Virus record (IMG/VR): IMGVR_UViG_3300027736_000184
Location: 1-28,931 of that record
Origin: a virus
Reading direction: 5' to 3' (one strand)
Length of the DNA: 28,931 bases
Shown: positions 1 to 5,549 of the stretch, in pieces
How the letters are laid out: each line of letters begins with the position of its first letter
How positions within the stretch are numbered: position 1 is the first letter of the stretch
Program-made: the position numbers and the translations under genes
The notes under the pieces: model-generated
Database searches by the model: none
What the model was told of the DNA's origin: nothing
Seen by the model: only the letters and a program-made list of their open reading frames with translations

Positions 1-113
1 GTAAAACTAGAGTAATTGATTTTATAGGTAACTCTAAAAAAGCTGTAGCTGATTTTTATATTAAATTAGAAAAAGAATTAAAAACTAAAAAAGTAACTTT
101 AACAATTGAATAA
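1..113 (+). CDS. DUF5675 lysis protein, 3' fragment (duplicate of the gene at 28513)
   Basis: This is the C-terminal end of the gene that is complete at 28513-28905; reading begins in the second base of a Gly codon and ends at TAA 111-113. It appears only because the window repeats its own end. The one difference, base 13, turns Gly98 (gga) of the complete copy into Val (gta). The glycine copy is interior to the contig and is more likely to be correct; the variant may be an end-of-contig error or a real minority allele. Confidence 0.9.
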   Translation, partial: KTRVIDFIGNSKKAVADFYIKLEKELKTKKVTLTIE

Positions 114-139
114 TATGAATAATATTCCTGAGCCAATTA
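1..139. repeat. Terminal direct repeat, left copy (circular overlap)
   Basis: Bases 1-139 match 28793-28931 except at base 13 (t here, g at 28805). The repeat starts and ends inside genes rather than at a defined terminus, which is typical of an assembly of a circular or circularly permuted genome whose ends overlap. Removing one copy gives a 28,792-bp unit and restores an intact lysis gene and an intact 53-aa gene. Confidence 0.93.
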
Positions 140-276
140 AAAATGTTTTAGATGAAGCTGCTAATCAGTATTCATCAAGTCCTTCTACTACTAATGCAGG
201 TTTTTTCTTACGTTTAGTATGTAAGTTTATTAAACCAAGTACTATTATTAAAATGTTTGCTCACAAACTAGGATAA
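115..276 (+). CDS. Small phage protein, 53 aa, function unknown
   Basis: The ORF starts one base after the stop of the DUF5675 gene and ends at TAA 274-276. The protein begins MNNIPEPIKNVLDEAANQYS; the first half is polar with an amphipathic helix, and the second half is basic and moderately hydrophobic (FFLRLVCKFIKPSTIIKMF, about residues 30-48), which could lie on a membrane. I do not recognise the family. Tight coupling to the holin and DUF5675 genes makes a role late in infection, perhaps in lysis, reasonable but unproven. It is the last gene of the late block before a probable weak terminator. Confidence 0.7.
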   Translation: MNNIPEPIKNVLDEAANQYSSSPSTTNAGFFLRLVCKFIKPSTIIKMFAHKLG

Positions 277-293
277 TAATTTAATTTATAAAT

Positions 294-317
294 GCCACTT
301 TAATTAGTAGCTTTTTT
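294..317 (+). terminator. Weak rho-independent terminator after the late/lysis block
   Basis: GCCACT (294-299) pairs with AGTAGC (306-311) with one C-A mismatch and a 6-nt loop, followed by six T (312-317). It is weaker than the other terminators here but sits where the late transcript should end, 18 bases after the 53-aa gene. Confidence 0.45.
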
Positions 318-394
318 ATTTATAATTATAAGTTAAAAACAATTTATTTAACATTTGTTAATAACATAGTTTTTTTAAATTCATTTTTTTTCTA

Positions 395-402
395 TAAATT
401 TG
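395..402 (+). promoter_or_regulatory. Putative Bacteroidota -7 box (TAAATTTG)
   Basis: TAAATTTG matches the Bacteroidota -7 consensus TAnnTTTG and lies 28 bases before the ATG of the GIY-YIG gene. The surrounding 277-430 gap is extremely AT-rich. No good TTTG -33 element sits at the expected 18-20-nt distance; the nearest (354-357) is too far, so the call rests on the -7 box and its position. Confidence 0.4.
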
Positions 403-430
403 TGCTATAATTTTAACACAAAGAAATATA

Positions 431-919
431 ATGAAATTAGAATATATAGTTAATTGTAAGTACTATGGTGTTTCTAAAGTATATAATAAAGTTTTCTATT
501 CAGATAAAGAATATTTTAACTTTAAGGAATGGATAACACATAAGAAAGGATATACTAATGTTAAGTTTCTTAAAAAAGTAGTTCAAGATAGATCTATATC
601 TCCACTTCAAGTTAAATTAGAAAGAAAAAATACAAAAGATAAATTAAAACAATACTTATTACATAATAAAAAAGAAGTATTATTTTTTAAGTTTATATAT
701 TGTTTAATACATAATGAAGAAATAGTTTATGTAGGTAAAACAATTAATATACAGAATAGAATCTTAGAACATAAAAAAGATAGTACTAAGGTTTTTGATA
801 GTTTTTCTGTAATATCTCAATTACCAAACGAAATACCAGATAACGAATTACTTGCTTTAGAAGAAAAGTACATTAAGTTATTAAAACCTAAATATAACAT
901 TATACATAATAAAGTATAA
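431..919 (+). CDS. GIY-YIG family endonuclease, free-standing
   Basis: This 162-aa protein has a GIY-YIG nuclease domain in its C-terminal half: an IY pair at residues 89-90 (degenerate GIY), YVG at 100-102, the catalytic-type Arg110, His114, Glu144/145 in an LEEKYI helix, and Asn156 in PKYN. The N-terminal 85 residues are basic and aromatic (SDKEYFNFKEWI, KKGYTNVKFLKK) and may bind DNA. Such proteins in phages are usually homing endonucleases that cleave a related genome lacking the gene; a repair or host-DNA degradation role is also possible. It has its own likely promoter and is followed, after a gap holding another promoter, by ninG. Domain call firm, biological role inferred. Confidence 0.85.
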   Translation: MKLEYIVNCKYYGVSKVYNKVFYSDKEYFNFKEWITHKKGYTNVKFLKKVVQDRSISPLQVKLERKNTKDKLKQYLLHNKKEVLFFKFIYCLIHNEEIVYVGKTINIQNRILEHKKDSTKVFDSFSVISQLPNEIPDNELLALEEKYIKLLKPKYNIIHNKV

Positions 920-930
920 ACAAATTTGCT

Positions 931-938
931 TACATTTG
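931..938 (+). promoter_or_regulatory. Putative -7 box (TACATTTG) for ninG, leaderless arrangement
   Basis: TACATTTG is a full match to TAnnTTTG and ends only 4 bases before the ninG ATG (943). Because Bacteroidota transcription starts a few bases after this box, the transcript would begin at or within a base or two of the start codon. The same box with the same 4-nt gap precedes the gene at 4172. Confidence 0.55.
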
Positions 939-942
939 TACT

Positions 943-1320
943 ATGAAAGCTAAAACAAAATCACAACTAGTAAAAGATTTAGATGCAGTATTTAGCAAGT
1001 ATATTAGATACTCTAATTCTAAAAATGGATATTGCACCTGTATTACTTGTGATAGAGAATATGAAGTAAAAAAAATACACTGTGGCCATTTTATGAGTAG
1101 GCAATATATGAGTACTAGGTGGGATGAAAGAAATGTAGCTCCACAATGTTATGGATGTAATGTAATGCAACAGGGTAAACAATTCGAGTTTAGCTTAAAA
1201 ATAGGAAAAGAACTATCAGAAGAATTATACTTACTTTCTAAACAAACTAAAAAATGGAGTTTAGATGAAATAAAAGATATGATAGAACAATATAAAGACA
1301 AATTAAAAGAATTTTCTTAG
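943..1320 (+). CDS. ninG: NinG-type recombination protein (Rap-like)
   Basis: The 125-aa protein matches the lambda NinG family: a Cys cluster C31, C33, C36, then IHCGHFMSRQ (His46, Cys47, His49), the segment RWDERNVAPQCYGCN (Cys69, Cys72) and a charged helical tail. These are the HNH-like zinc-binding and catalytic features of NinG, which in lambda stimulates recombination and acts on branched DNA. It lies between a GIY-YIG nuclease and the ERF/SSB-like operon, which fits a recombination role. The gene appears to form its own transcription unit, with a promoter directly before the ATG and a strong terminator 26 bases after the stop. Confidence 0.85.
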   Translation: MKAKTKSQLVKDLDAVFSKYIRYSNSKNGYCTCITCDREYEVKKIHCGHFMSRQYMSTRWDERNVAPQCYGCNVMQQGKQFEFSLKIGKELSEELYLLSKQTKKWSLDEIKDMIEQYKDKLKEFS

Positions 1321-1346
1321 TTTTCATAGTAATTTTGTTTGTGATT

Positions 1347-1375
1347 GGGTAGCTTAACGGCTACCCTTTCTTTTT
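1347..1375 (+). terminator. Rho-independent terminator after ninG
   Basis: A perfect 7-bp stem GGGTAGC (1347-1353) / GCTACCC (1360-1366) with loop TTAACG is followed by TTTCTTTTT. The 11-mer AATTTTGTTTG lies 5 bases upstream (1331-1341); the same 11-mer precedes the terminator at 12137. Confidence 0.85.
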
Positions 1376-1391
1376 GCAATGTGTTAAAATT

Positions 1392-1443
1392 ATGTTAAAG
1401 TATTAATACTTAGTTTGATATTAAAAAAATAGTTATATATTTG
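1392..1443 (+). promoter_or_regulatory. Promoter region of the recombination operon, with palindromic operator candidate
   Basis: TATATTTG (1436-1443) is a full -7 match and TTTG (1414-1417) lies 18 bases upstream as a -33 element, the best promoter in the window. Just upstream is a perfect 14-bp palindrome AAGTATTAATACTT (1398-1411), overlapping the motif ATGTTAAAGTATT (1392-1404) that recurs at 6826-6838. The palindrome abuts the -33 element, where a repressor or activator could act. Confidence 0.6.
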
Positions 1444-1466
1444 CTTCATAATTAAAAATATATACT

Positions 1467-1643
1467 ATGAAAGATTTAATTGATTACCAAAGATTTCAAG
1501 TAGAAGCATTACAAAGAAAAGTTTGCGACCTTGAAAGTAAATTAAACGAAGTTAAAACCTATGTTTTTGAACTTTGTGAGGATGACTGTCCTAATGACTA
1601 CAAAACAATTATTAAACAACAACTTTACGAAATTAGCAAGTAA
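1467..1643 (+). CDS. Small coiled-coil protein, 58 aa, function unknown
   Basis: The protein begins MKDLIDYQRFQVEALQRKV and is mostly one heptad-patterned helix (residues 5-38), followed by an acidic Cys-containing segment (Cys37, Cys41) and a second helix. It is the first gene after a strong promoter, and its stop overlaps the erf start by one base (TAATG), so the two are translationally coupled. Its position suggests a partner of the recombination proteins, but no family is recognised. Confidence 0.75.
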   Translation: MKDLIDYQRFQVEALQRKVCDLESKLNEVKTYVFELCEDDCPNDYKTIIKQQLYEISK

Positions 1644-2212
1644 TGAAATTATTACACGAAAAACTAAGCAAAATCCAAGTAGAATTTAAATCGAATAAGA
1701 GTAAATTTAATTCATTTGGTAAGTACAATTTTAGAAGTGCAGAAGATATCTTAGAAGCACTAAAACCATTTAATGAAAAGTATGGTGTATATTTTACTAT
1801 AAATGAGGAATGTTTATTTTATGGTGATATACCAACTATTTCTTCAGCAGCAACTATACACGATATTGATGGTGTACAAGAAATTAAAGCTACTGCAATA
1901 GTAGGAGTAGATTTAGCACAGAAAGGTATGCAGATTCCACAAGCTTTTGGTTCAGCTTCTAGTTATGGTAAAAAGTATGCTTTAGGTAACTTATTACTTA
2001 TTGACGATACACAAGATGCAGATGCAACTAATACACACGGAAAAGAAAGTAAACCAGAAGTTAAAGAAAAAGAGTTATCTTGGTTGAATAAAAATACACC
2101 TGAATTTACACAAGCTATTGAATATTTAAAAAAAGGTGGTAAATTAGCAGCAATAGAAACTAAATATAAATTATCAAAATCAGTAAAAGACGAACTATTA
2201 AAAATTAAATAA
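1643..2212 (+). CDS. erf: ERF-family single-strand annealing protein
   Basis: At 189 aa this has the size and signature of ERF recombinases such as P22 Erf: an N-terminal region with FNSFGKYNFRSAEDILEAL and the diagnostic GSASSYGKKYALGNLLLIDD stretch near residues 103-122, followed by DTQDAD. ERF proteins anneal complementary ssDNA and promote RecA-independent recombination. The C-terminal 60 residues are Lys/Glu-rich and probably flexible or interacting. It is coupled to the preceding 58-aa gene and followed 21 bases later by an SSB-like gene. A RecE-like exonuclease that would supply its ssDNA substrate is at 7103. Confidence 0.9.
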   Translation: MKLLHEKLSKIQVEFKSNKSKFNSFGKYNFRSAEDILEALKPFNEKYGVYFTINEECLFYGDIPTISSAATIHDIDGVQEIKATAIVGVDLAQKGMQIPQAFGSASSYGKKYALGNLLLIDDTQDADATNTHGKESKPEVKEKELSWLNKNTPEFTQAIEYLKKGGKLAAIETKYKLSKSVKDELLKIK

Positions 2213-2233
2213 ATAACAATTAAATTAAAAATT

Positions 2234-2527
2234 ATGAGTACATTATTAAACATTGGAATTAAACAACAAGATGGAAGTTATAAAAATTATACTTTATCTT
2301 TAAATGATGAAACTAACGGATACGGACAAAACGTATCAGTATGGGAATCACAAACTAAAGAACAACAAGCTGCAAAAGAACAAAGAAACTTTGTAGGTAA
2401 CGGAAAAGTAGTTTGGACTGATGGGAATGTTAAAGTAGCTGATAAAGTTGTAACTAATACAGAACACAACAACGCTAGAAACATTAAAGTAAATGGTGCT
2501 GAGGTAGTTGCTGATTTACCATTTTAA
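2234..2527 (+). CDS. Probable phage single-stranded DNA-binding protein
   Basis: The 97-aa protein is beta-rich (LLNIGIKQQDGSYKNYTLSL, VSVWESQT) with an acidic-aromatic terminus ending ADLPF. That ending mimics the DIPF/DDLPF tip of bacterial SSBs, which docks partner proteins. It lies immediately downstream of erf in the same operon, the usual place for a phage SSB. A canonical OB-fold SSB would be longer, and no full family signature is evident, so the call rests on tail, size and context. A strong terminator follows 6 bases after the stop. Confidence 0.55.
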   Translation: MSTLLNIGIKQQDGSYKNYTLSLNDETNGYGQNVSVWESQTKEQQAAKEQRNFVGNGKVVWTDGNVKVADKVVTNTEHNNARNIKVNGAEVVADLPF

Positions 2528-2533
2528 TTTATC

Positions 2534-2562
2534 AAGGGTAGTGTAAAAGCTACCCTTTTTTT
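2534..2562 (+). terminator. Rho-independent terminator after the recombination operon
   Basis: An 8-bp stem AAGGGTAG (2534-2541) / CTACCCTT (2550-2557) with an 8-nt loop runs into a T tract ending at 2562. The 2575 gene starts 12 bases later with no evident promoter, so it may depend on readthrough. Confidence 0.85.
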
Positions 2563-2574
2563 AAACAAAAAACT

Positions 2575-3222
2575 ATGAAAGTAACAGATAAAATAACAAT
2601 AACAAATGAGGATAATATGCTGCTTATGGCTAGATATCCTGATAAATATTTTGATTTGGCTATTGTAGATCCACCTTATGGAATTAATGCAGAACAAGGA
2701 ACTAATAGAAAAAGTAGAAAACAATTTGCAGATAAAAAAAGTGGATGGGATTCAAAACCACCTGAATTAAAATATTTCAATGAATTAATTAGGGTATCAA
2801 AAAATCAAATTATATGGGGTGCAAATCATTTTATAGAATTAATACCTAATGCAAATAGTAAAAGTTGGTTAGTTTGGGATAAAAAAAACCCAGAAAGAAA
2901 TTTTGCAGATGCAGAATTAGCTTGGTGCTCAAATTTAGAAGTAGTTAGAATAATTAATTTAAAAAGAGTACAGGAATTAAATAGAGATGATAATGGTAAA
3001 ATTCACCCAACACAAAAACCTGTAGCTTTATATAAATGGATGTTAGATAAATATGCAGAAGAAAACTTTAAAATATTAGACACACATTTAGGATCAGGTA
3101 GTATTGCAATAGCTTGTCACGATTACGGATATGAACTTACAGCCTGTGAACTTGATAAAGAGTATTACGAAAAAGCAATACAAAGAATAACTAACCATAC
3201 TAACCAACAAAAACTTTTCTAA
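2575..3222 (+). CDS. DNA adenine/cytosine-N4 methyltransferase (DPPY type)
   Basis: This 215-aa protein has catalytic motif IV DPPY (residues 32-35) near the N-terminus, HPTQKP at 144-149, and a SAM-binding motif I-like DTHLGSGS at 169-176 near the C-terminus. That order is the beta class of amino-methyltransferases (N6-adenine or N4-cytosine). The target sequence cannot be read from the protein. No partner restriction enzyme lies beside it, so it is an orphan phage methylase, probably protecting phage DNA from host restriction. It follows a terminator without a clear promoter and ends 2 bases before the helicase gene. Confidence 0.9.
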   Translation: MKVTDKITITNEDNMLLMARYPDKYFDLAIVDPPYGINAEQGTNRKSRKQFADKKSGWDSKPPELKYFNELIRVSKNQIIWGANHFIELIPNANSKSWLVWDKKNPERNFADAELAWCSNLEVVRIINLKRVQELNRDDNGKIHPTQKPVALYKWMLDKYAEENFKILDTHLGSGSIAIACHDYGYELTACELDKEYYEKAIQRITNHTNQQKLF

Positions 3223-3224
3223 AT

Positions 3225-4133
3225 ATGTTAGCGAATTTATTAGATATACAAAAAAACATTTTAGATGTTAAATATGGTAGAGTTAAAGAAGGACTTAAAA
3301 TTAACATACCAGAATTTGACGAACATATTAGATTTAAACCTGCAAACTTTAACGTAATTATAGGACACGCAAACGTAGGAAAAACTACAGTTATACTTTA
3401 CTTAATGACTATGTACACTATAAAGCATAATATTAAGTGGTTAATATTTTCAAGTGAAAATACATCAACTTCAGTAGCTAGAAAAATACTAGAATTTGCT
3501 AGAAATAAAGCAATACAGCAGATGACTGATGATGAAATAGAATATGGTTTAAATTGGGTATTACAGCACTTTAAAATTATTGATGTAGATAAACTATATA
3601 CTTACAAAGATTTGCTTAAAGAAGCTAAAGAAATATACTCTGAATGGACTTACGATGGTTTACTAATTGATCCTTATAATTCACTTGCAAAAGATAAAGA
3701 TTTAATGAAAAATGTAGGTAGCCACGAATACGATTACCAAGTAAGTAGCGAAATGCGTTTATTTTGTAAAGAAAATCAAATATCTATTTGGTTAAATACT
3801 CACGCTGTTACAGAAGCTTTAAGAAGGGTACACCAAAAAGAACACGAATACAACGGCTTACCTGTACCACCAAATATGGCAGATGTAGAAGGTGGTGGTA
3901 AATGGGGTAACAGAGCAGATGATGTATTTACTATTCATAGATATACTCAGCATCCTACAGATTGGATGATTAGCGAAGTACACGTTAGAAAAGTTAAAGA
4001 AGTAGAAACAGGTGGCAGACCAACTTCAATAGATGCACCTATTAAATTAAGAATGATGCCTAACAATATTGGCTTTACTTACGCAGGTATTAATTTACTT
4101 CAAGCAAAAAATATTAAAGGTTTAGATTTTTAG
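3225..4133 (+). CDS. DnaB-like replicative helicase (RecA-fold ATPase)
   Basis: The 302-aa protein has Walker A GHANVGKTT at residues 47-55, SSENTS at the position of the DnaB H1a motif, a Walker B-type segment YDGLLIDPYNSL, and a Gln/His-sensor-like WLNTHAVTEALRR. These define the C-terminal ATPase of DnaB/SF4 helicases. The N-terminal domain of full DnaB (about 450 aa) is absent, so this is a compact phage version, or a helicase-like ATPase relying on other proteins for primase contact. No phage DNA polymerase or primase is evident, so it probably recruits host replication enzymes. Confidence 0.87.
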   Translation: MLANLLDIQKNILDVKYGRVKEGLKINIPEFDEHIRFKPANFNVIIGHANVGKTTVILYLMTMYTIKHNIKWLIFSSENTSTSVARKILEFARNKAIQQMTDDEIEYGLNWVLQHFKIIDVDKLYTYKDLLKEAKEIYSEWTYDGLLIDPYNSLAKDKDLMKNVGSHEYDYQVSSEMRLFCKENQISIWLNTHAVTEALRRVHQKEHEYNGLPVPPNMADVEGGGKWGNRADDVFTIHRYTQHPTDWMISEVHVRKVKEVETGGRPTSIDAPIKLRMMPNNIGFTYAGINLLQAKNIKGLDF

Positions 4134-4159
4134 TTATCTACTTATTAAAAATTAATTTA

Positions 4160-4167
4160 TACATTTG
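4160..4167 (+). promoter_or_regulatory. Putative -7 box (TACATTTG) for the 4172 operon, leaderless arrangement
   Basis: TACATTTG ends 4 bases before the ATG at 4172, with the downstream sequence AACTATG closely matching the TACTATG at ninG. The predicted transcript starts at or next to the start codon. No TTTG -33 element is evident about 19 bases upstream. Confidence 0.55.
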
Positions 4168-4171
4168 AACT

Positions 4172-4489
4172 ATGGAAAAAATCACAATTAAAAATCATTT
4201 AAACGATTTACAATTAAGCACTAGCAGAATGTTAGTTTATCACTCTGATAATGCAGAGCTATTAACCTACTTTAAAAATGTAACTTTTAAGTTACAAATG
4301 ATAGAGGAGTTAATTAATGCAGAAGATAGCTTAGATTTCGCAGTTATTGAAGAAGCATTTAAAACGATTTTAAAGCAAGATAATGAATTAACTAATATAG
4401 AAATTAATATACAGGTTAAACCCGCTTTAAAAGAAATAAAAATAGGTAAAATTAAAGCTAAACTATTCAATTATGATATTGCTTATTAG
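4172..4489 (+). CDS. Conserved-looking early protein, 105 aa, function unknown
   Basis: The protein is alpha-helical for most of its length (LNDLQLSTSRMLVYH, ELLTYFKNVTFKLQMIEELI, FAVIEEAFKTILKQ) and ends in a beta-like Lys/Ile-rich segment (IEINIQVKPALKEIKIGKIK). No catalytic motif is visible. It heads an early operon read from a leaderless promoter, and its last 17 bases overlap the next gene. No family recognised. Confidence 0.75.
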   Translation: MEKITIKNHLNDLQLSTSRMLVYHSDNAELLTYFKNVTFKLQMIEELINAEDSLDFAVIEEAFKTILKQDNELTNIEINIQVKPALKEIKIGKIKAKLFNYDIAY

Positions 4490-4670
4490 TATTTTAATAT
4501 TTTCTCTTATAACTTGGGCAGTGTACTCAGGTAAAGAGCTTCAGTTTGCAATTATTCACGGCTTTATGATAGGTTTTTTATATGATGTAGATCAACAAGA
4601 AGAAGAAAACTACCACACTATACAAGTATTACTAGGTATTTTATCAATTAATATTTTATGGGAATCTTAG
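4473..4670 (+). CDS. Small membrane protein, 65 aa
   Basis: The N-terminus MILLISILIFSLITWAVY is a strong transmembrane helix or signal anchor; a second hydrophobic stretch is FAIIHGFMIGFLY (about residues 25-37) and a third is VLLGILSINILW near the C-terminus, with an acidic linker QQEEENYH between. A two- or three-pass inner-membrane protein is likely. Its position between early genes argues against a lysis holin and suggests superinfection exclusion or another host-takeover role; this is inference. It overlaps its neighbours by 17 and 13 bases. Confidence 0.7.
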   Translation: MILLISILIFSLITWAVYSGKELQFAIIHGFMIGFLYDVDQQEEENYHTIQVLLGILSINILWES

Positions 4671-5170
4671 AAAAAGTTTCACAGTACCAAGATTACTTAG
4701 TTGAGTTAGCTTCTGTATTTGATGCTGATTTTGCTGAAGATATTGTACAAGAGTTTTATCTTTTACTGCATAAGTATAAAATTACTGAAGAACAAATGTT
4801 TACTAATGGTAAATTAAATAGAGGTTATTGCTTTATTATTATTAGAAACATACATTTTCAGATTTACAATATAAAAAAAAGGATAACTAAATGCGAACTA
4901 AACGAAGAAATTTACAATATGGTAGATGATTTCGATTTAGAAAAAGAGCTAGATTGGAACGAATTTAGAACTAAAGCAGAATCTGAGGTAAATAACTGGG
5001 ATTGGTACGATAAAAAACTATTTTCTATTTATAGAGATTCTAATATAAGTATTAGAGGACTAGCAAAAGAAACAGGAATAAGCTTTGTAAGTATATTCCA
5101 CTCACTAAAAAAGCATAAAGAAAAATTAAAAGAATTACTTAAAGAAGATTACGATAACTTAAAACTTTAA
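4658..5170 (+). CDS. Sigma-70-like transcription factor
   Basis: At 170 aa this resembles a divergent ECF-sized sigma factor. Residues 24-40 (DFAEDIVQEFYLLLHKY) match region 2 of sigma-70 proteins (AEDxVQExFL). The following RGYCFIIIRNIHFQIYNIKKR corresponds to the region 2.3-2.4 helix. After an acidic linker (DDFDLEKELDWNEF), the C-terminal SIRGLAKETGISFVSIFHSL is a helix-turn-helix like region 4. A phage sigma could switch host RNA polymerase to phage promoters. A DNA-binding regulator of sigma ancestry without polymerase binding is the main alternative. Confidence 0.65.
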   Translation: MGILEKVSQYQDYLVELASVFDADFAEDIVQEFYLLLHKYKITEEQMFTNGKLNRGYCFIIIRNIHFQIYNIKKRITKCELNEEIYNMVDDFDLEKELDWNEFRTKAESEVNNWDWYDKKLFSIYRDSNISIRGLAKETGISFVSIFHSLKKHKEKLKELLKEDYDNLKL

Positions 5171-5174
5171 AATT

Positions 5175-5549
5175 ATGGCAAAAGGAAGAAAACCAAAAGG
5201 ACTAGGTGATACTGTAGAACAAATAACAGAAGCTACAGGTATTAAAGCAGTAGTAGAAGCTTTATCAAAAGCTACAGGAATAGATTGTGGATGTAGTGCA
5301 AGAAAAGAATTTTTAAATAAGATTTGGAGCTACAGAAAACCAAACTGCTTAGAGCAAGAAGATATAGATTTTTTACTACCTTATTTTCAGTTTAAAAAAG
5401 AAACTTTAACACCAAAAGAACAATGGAGAATTAAAGATATTTATAAAGCTGTATTTAATGAGGTAATACAAGATAGTAATTGTGCTAGTTGCTGGAGAGA
5501 TACTTTAAACGATTTAAGAAAAGTTTACGAAACTCAGCAGGATGCATAA
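5175..5549 (+). CDS. Putative metal-binding early protein, 124 aa
   Basis: The protein starts basic (MAKGRKPKGLGDTVEQ), then carries TGIDCGCSARKEFLNKIW with Cys38 and Cys40, an isolated Cys58, and CASCWRD with Cys103 and Cys106 near the end. The four outer cysteines could hold one zinc ion. Similar short proteins with a CGCS-RKExLN segment occur in other Bacteroidota phages as far as I recall, but without a known function. It starts 4 bases after the sigma-like gene and overlaps the next gene by 8 bases, so it belongs to the same operon. Confidence 0.72.
   Translation: MAKGRKPKGLGDTVEQITEATGIKAVVEALSKATGIDCGCSARKEFLNKIWSYRKPNCLEQEDIDFLLPYFQFKKETLTPKEQWRIKDIYKAVFNEVIQDSNCASCWRDTLNDLRKVYETQQDA

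Noticed and set aside
320-331. 12-bp palindrome TTATAATTATAA in the 277-430 gap
   Set aside because: Pure A/T palindromes of this size are expected by chance in such AT-rich sequence, and it is not repeated elsewhere.
979-1182. Minus-strand ORFs here and at 1963-2253, 2287-2484, 2524-2724, 4267-4470, 11937-12173, 19791-20021, 21911-22114, 24188-24505, 27163-27423 and 27523-27705
   Set aside because: All lie opposite well-supported + strand genes or a terminator, show Ser/Leu/Phe/Ile-rich translations typical of antisense AT-rich DNA, and have no motifs.
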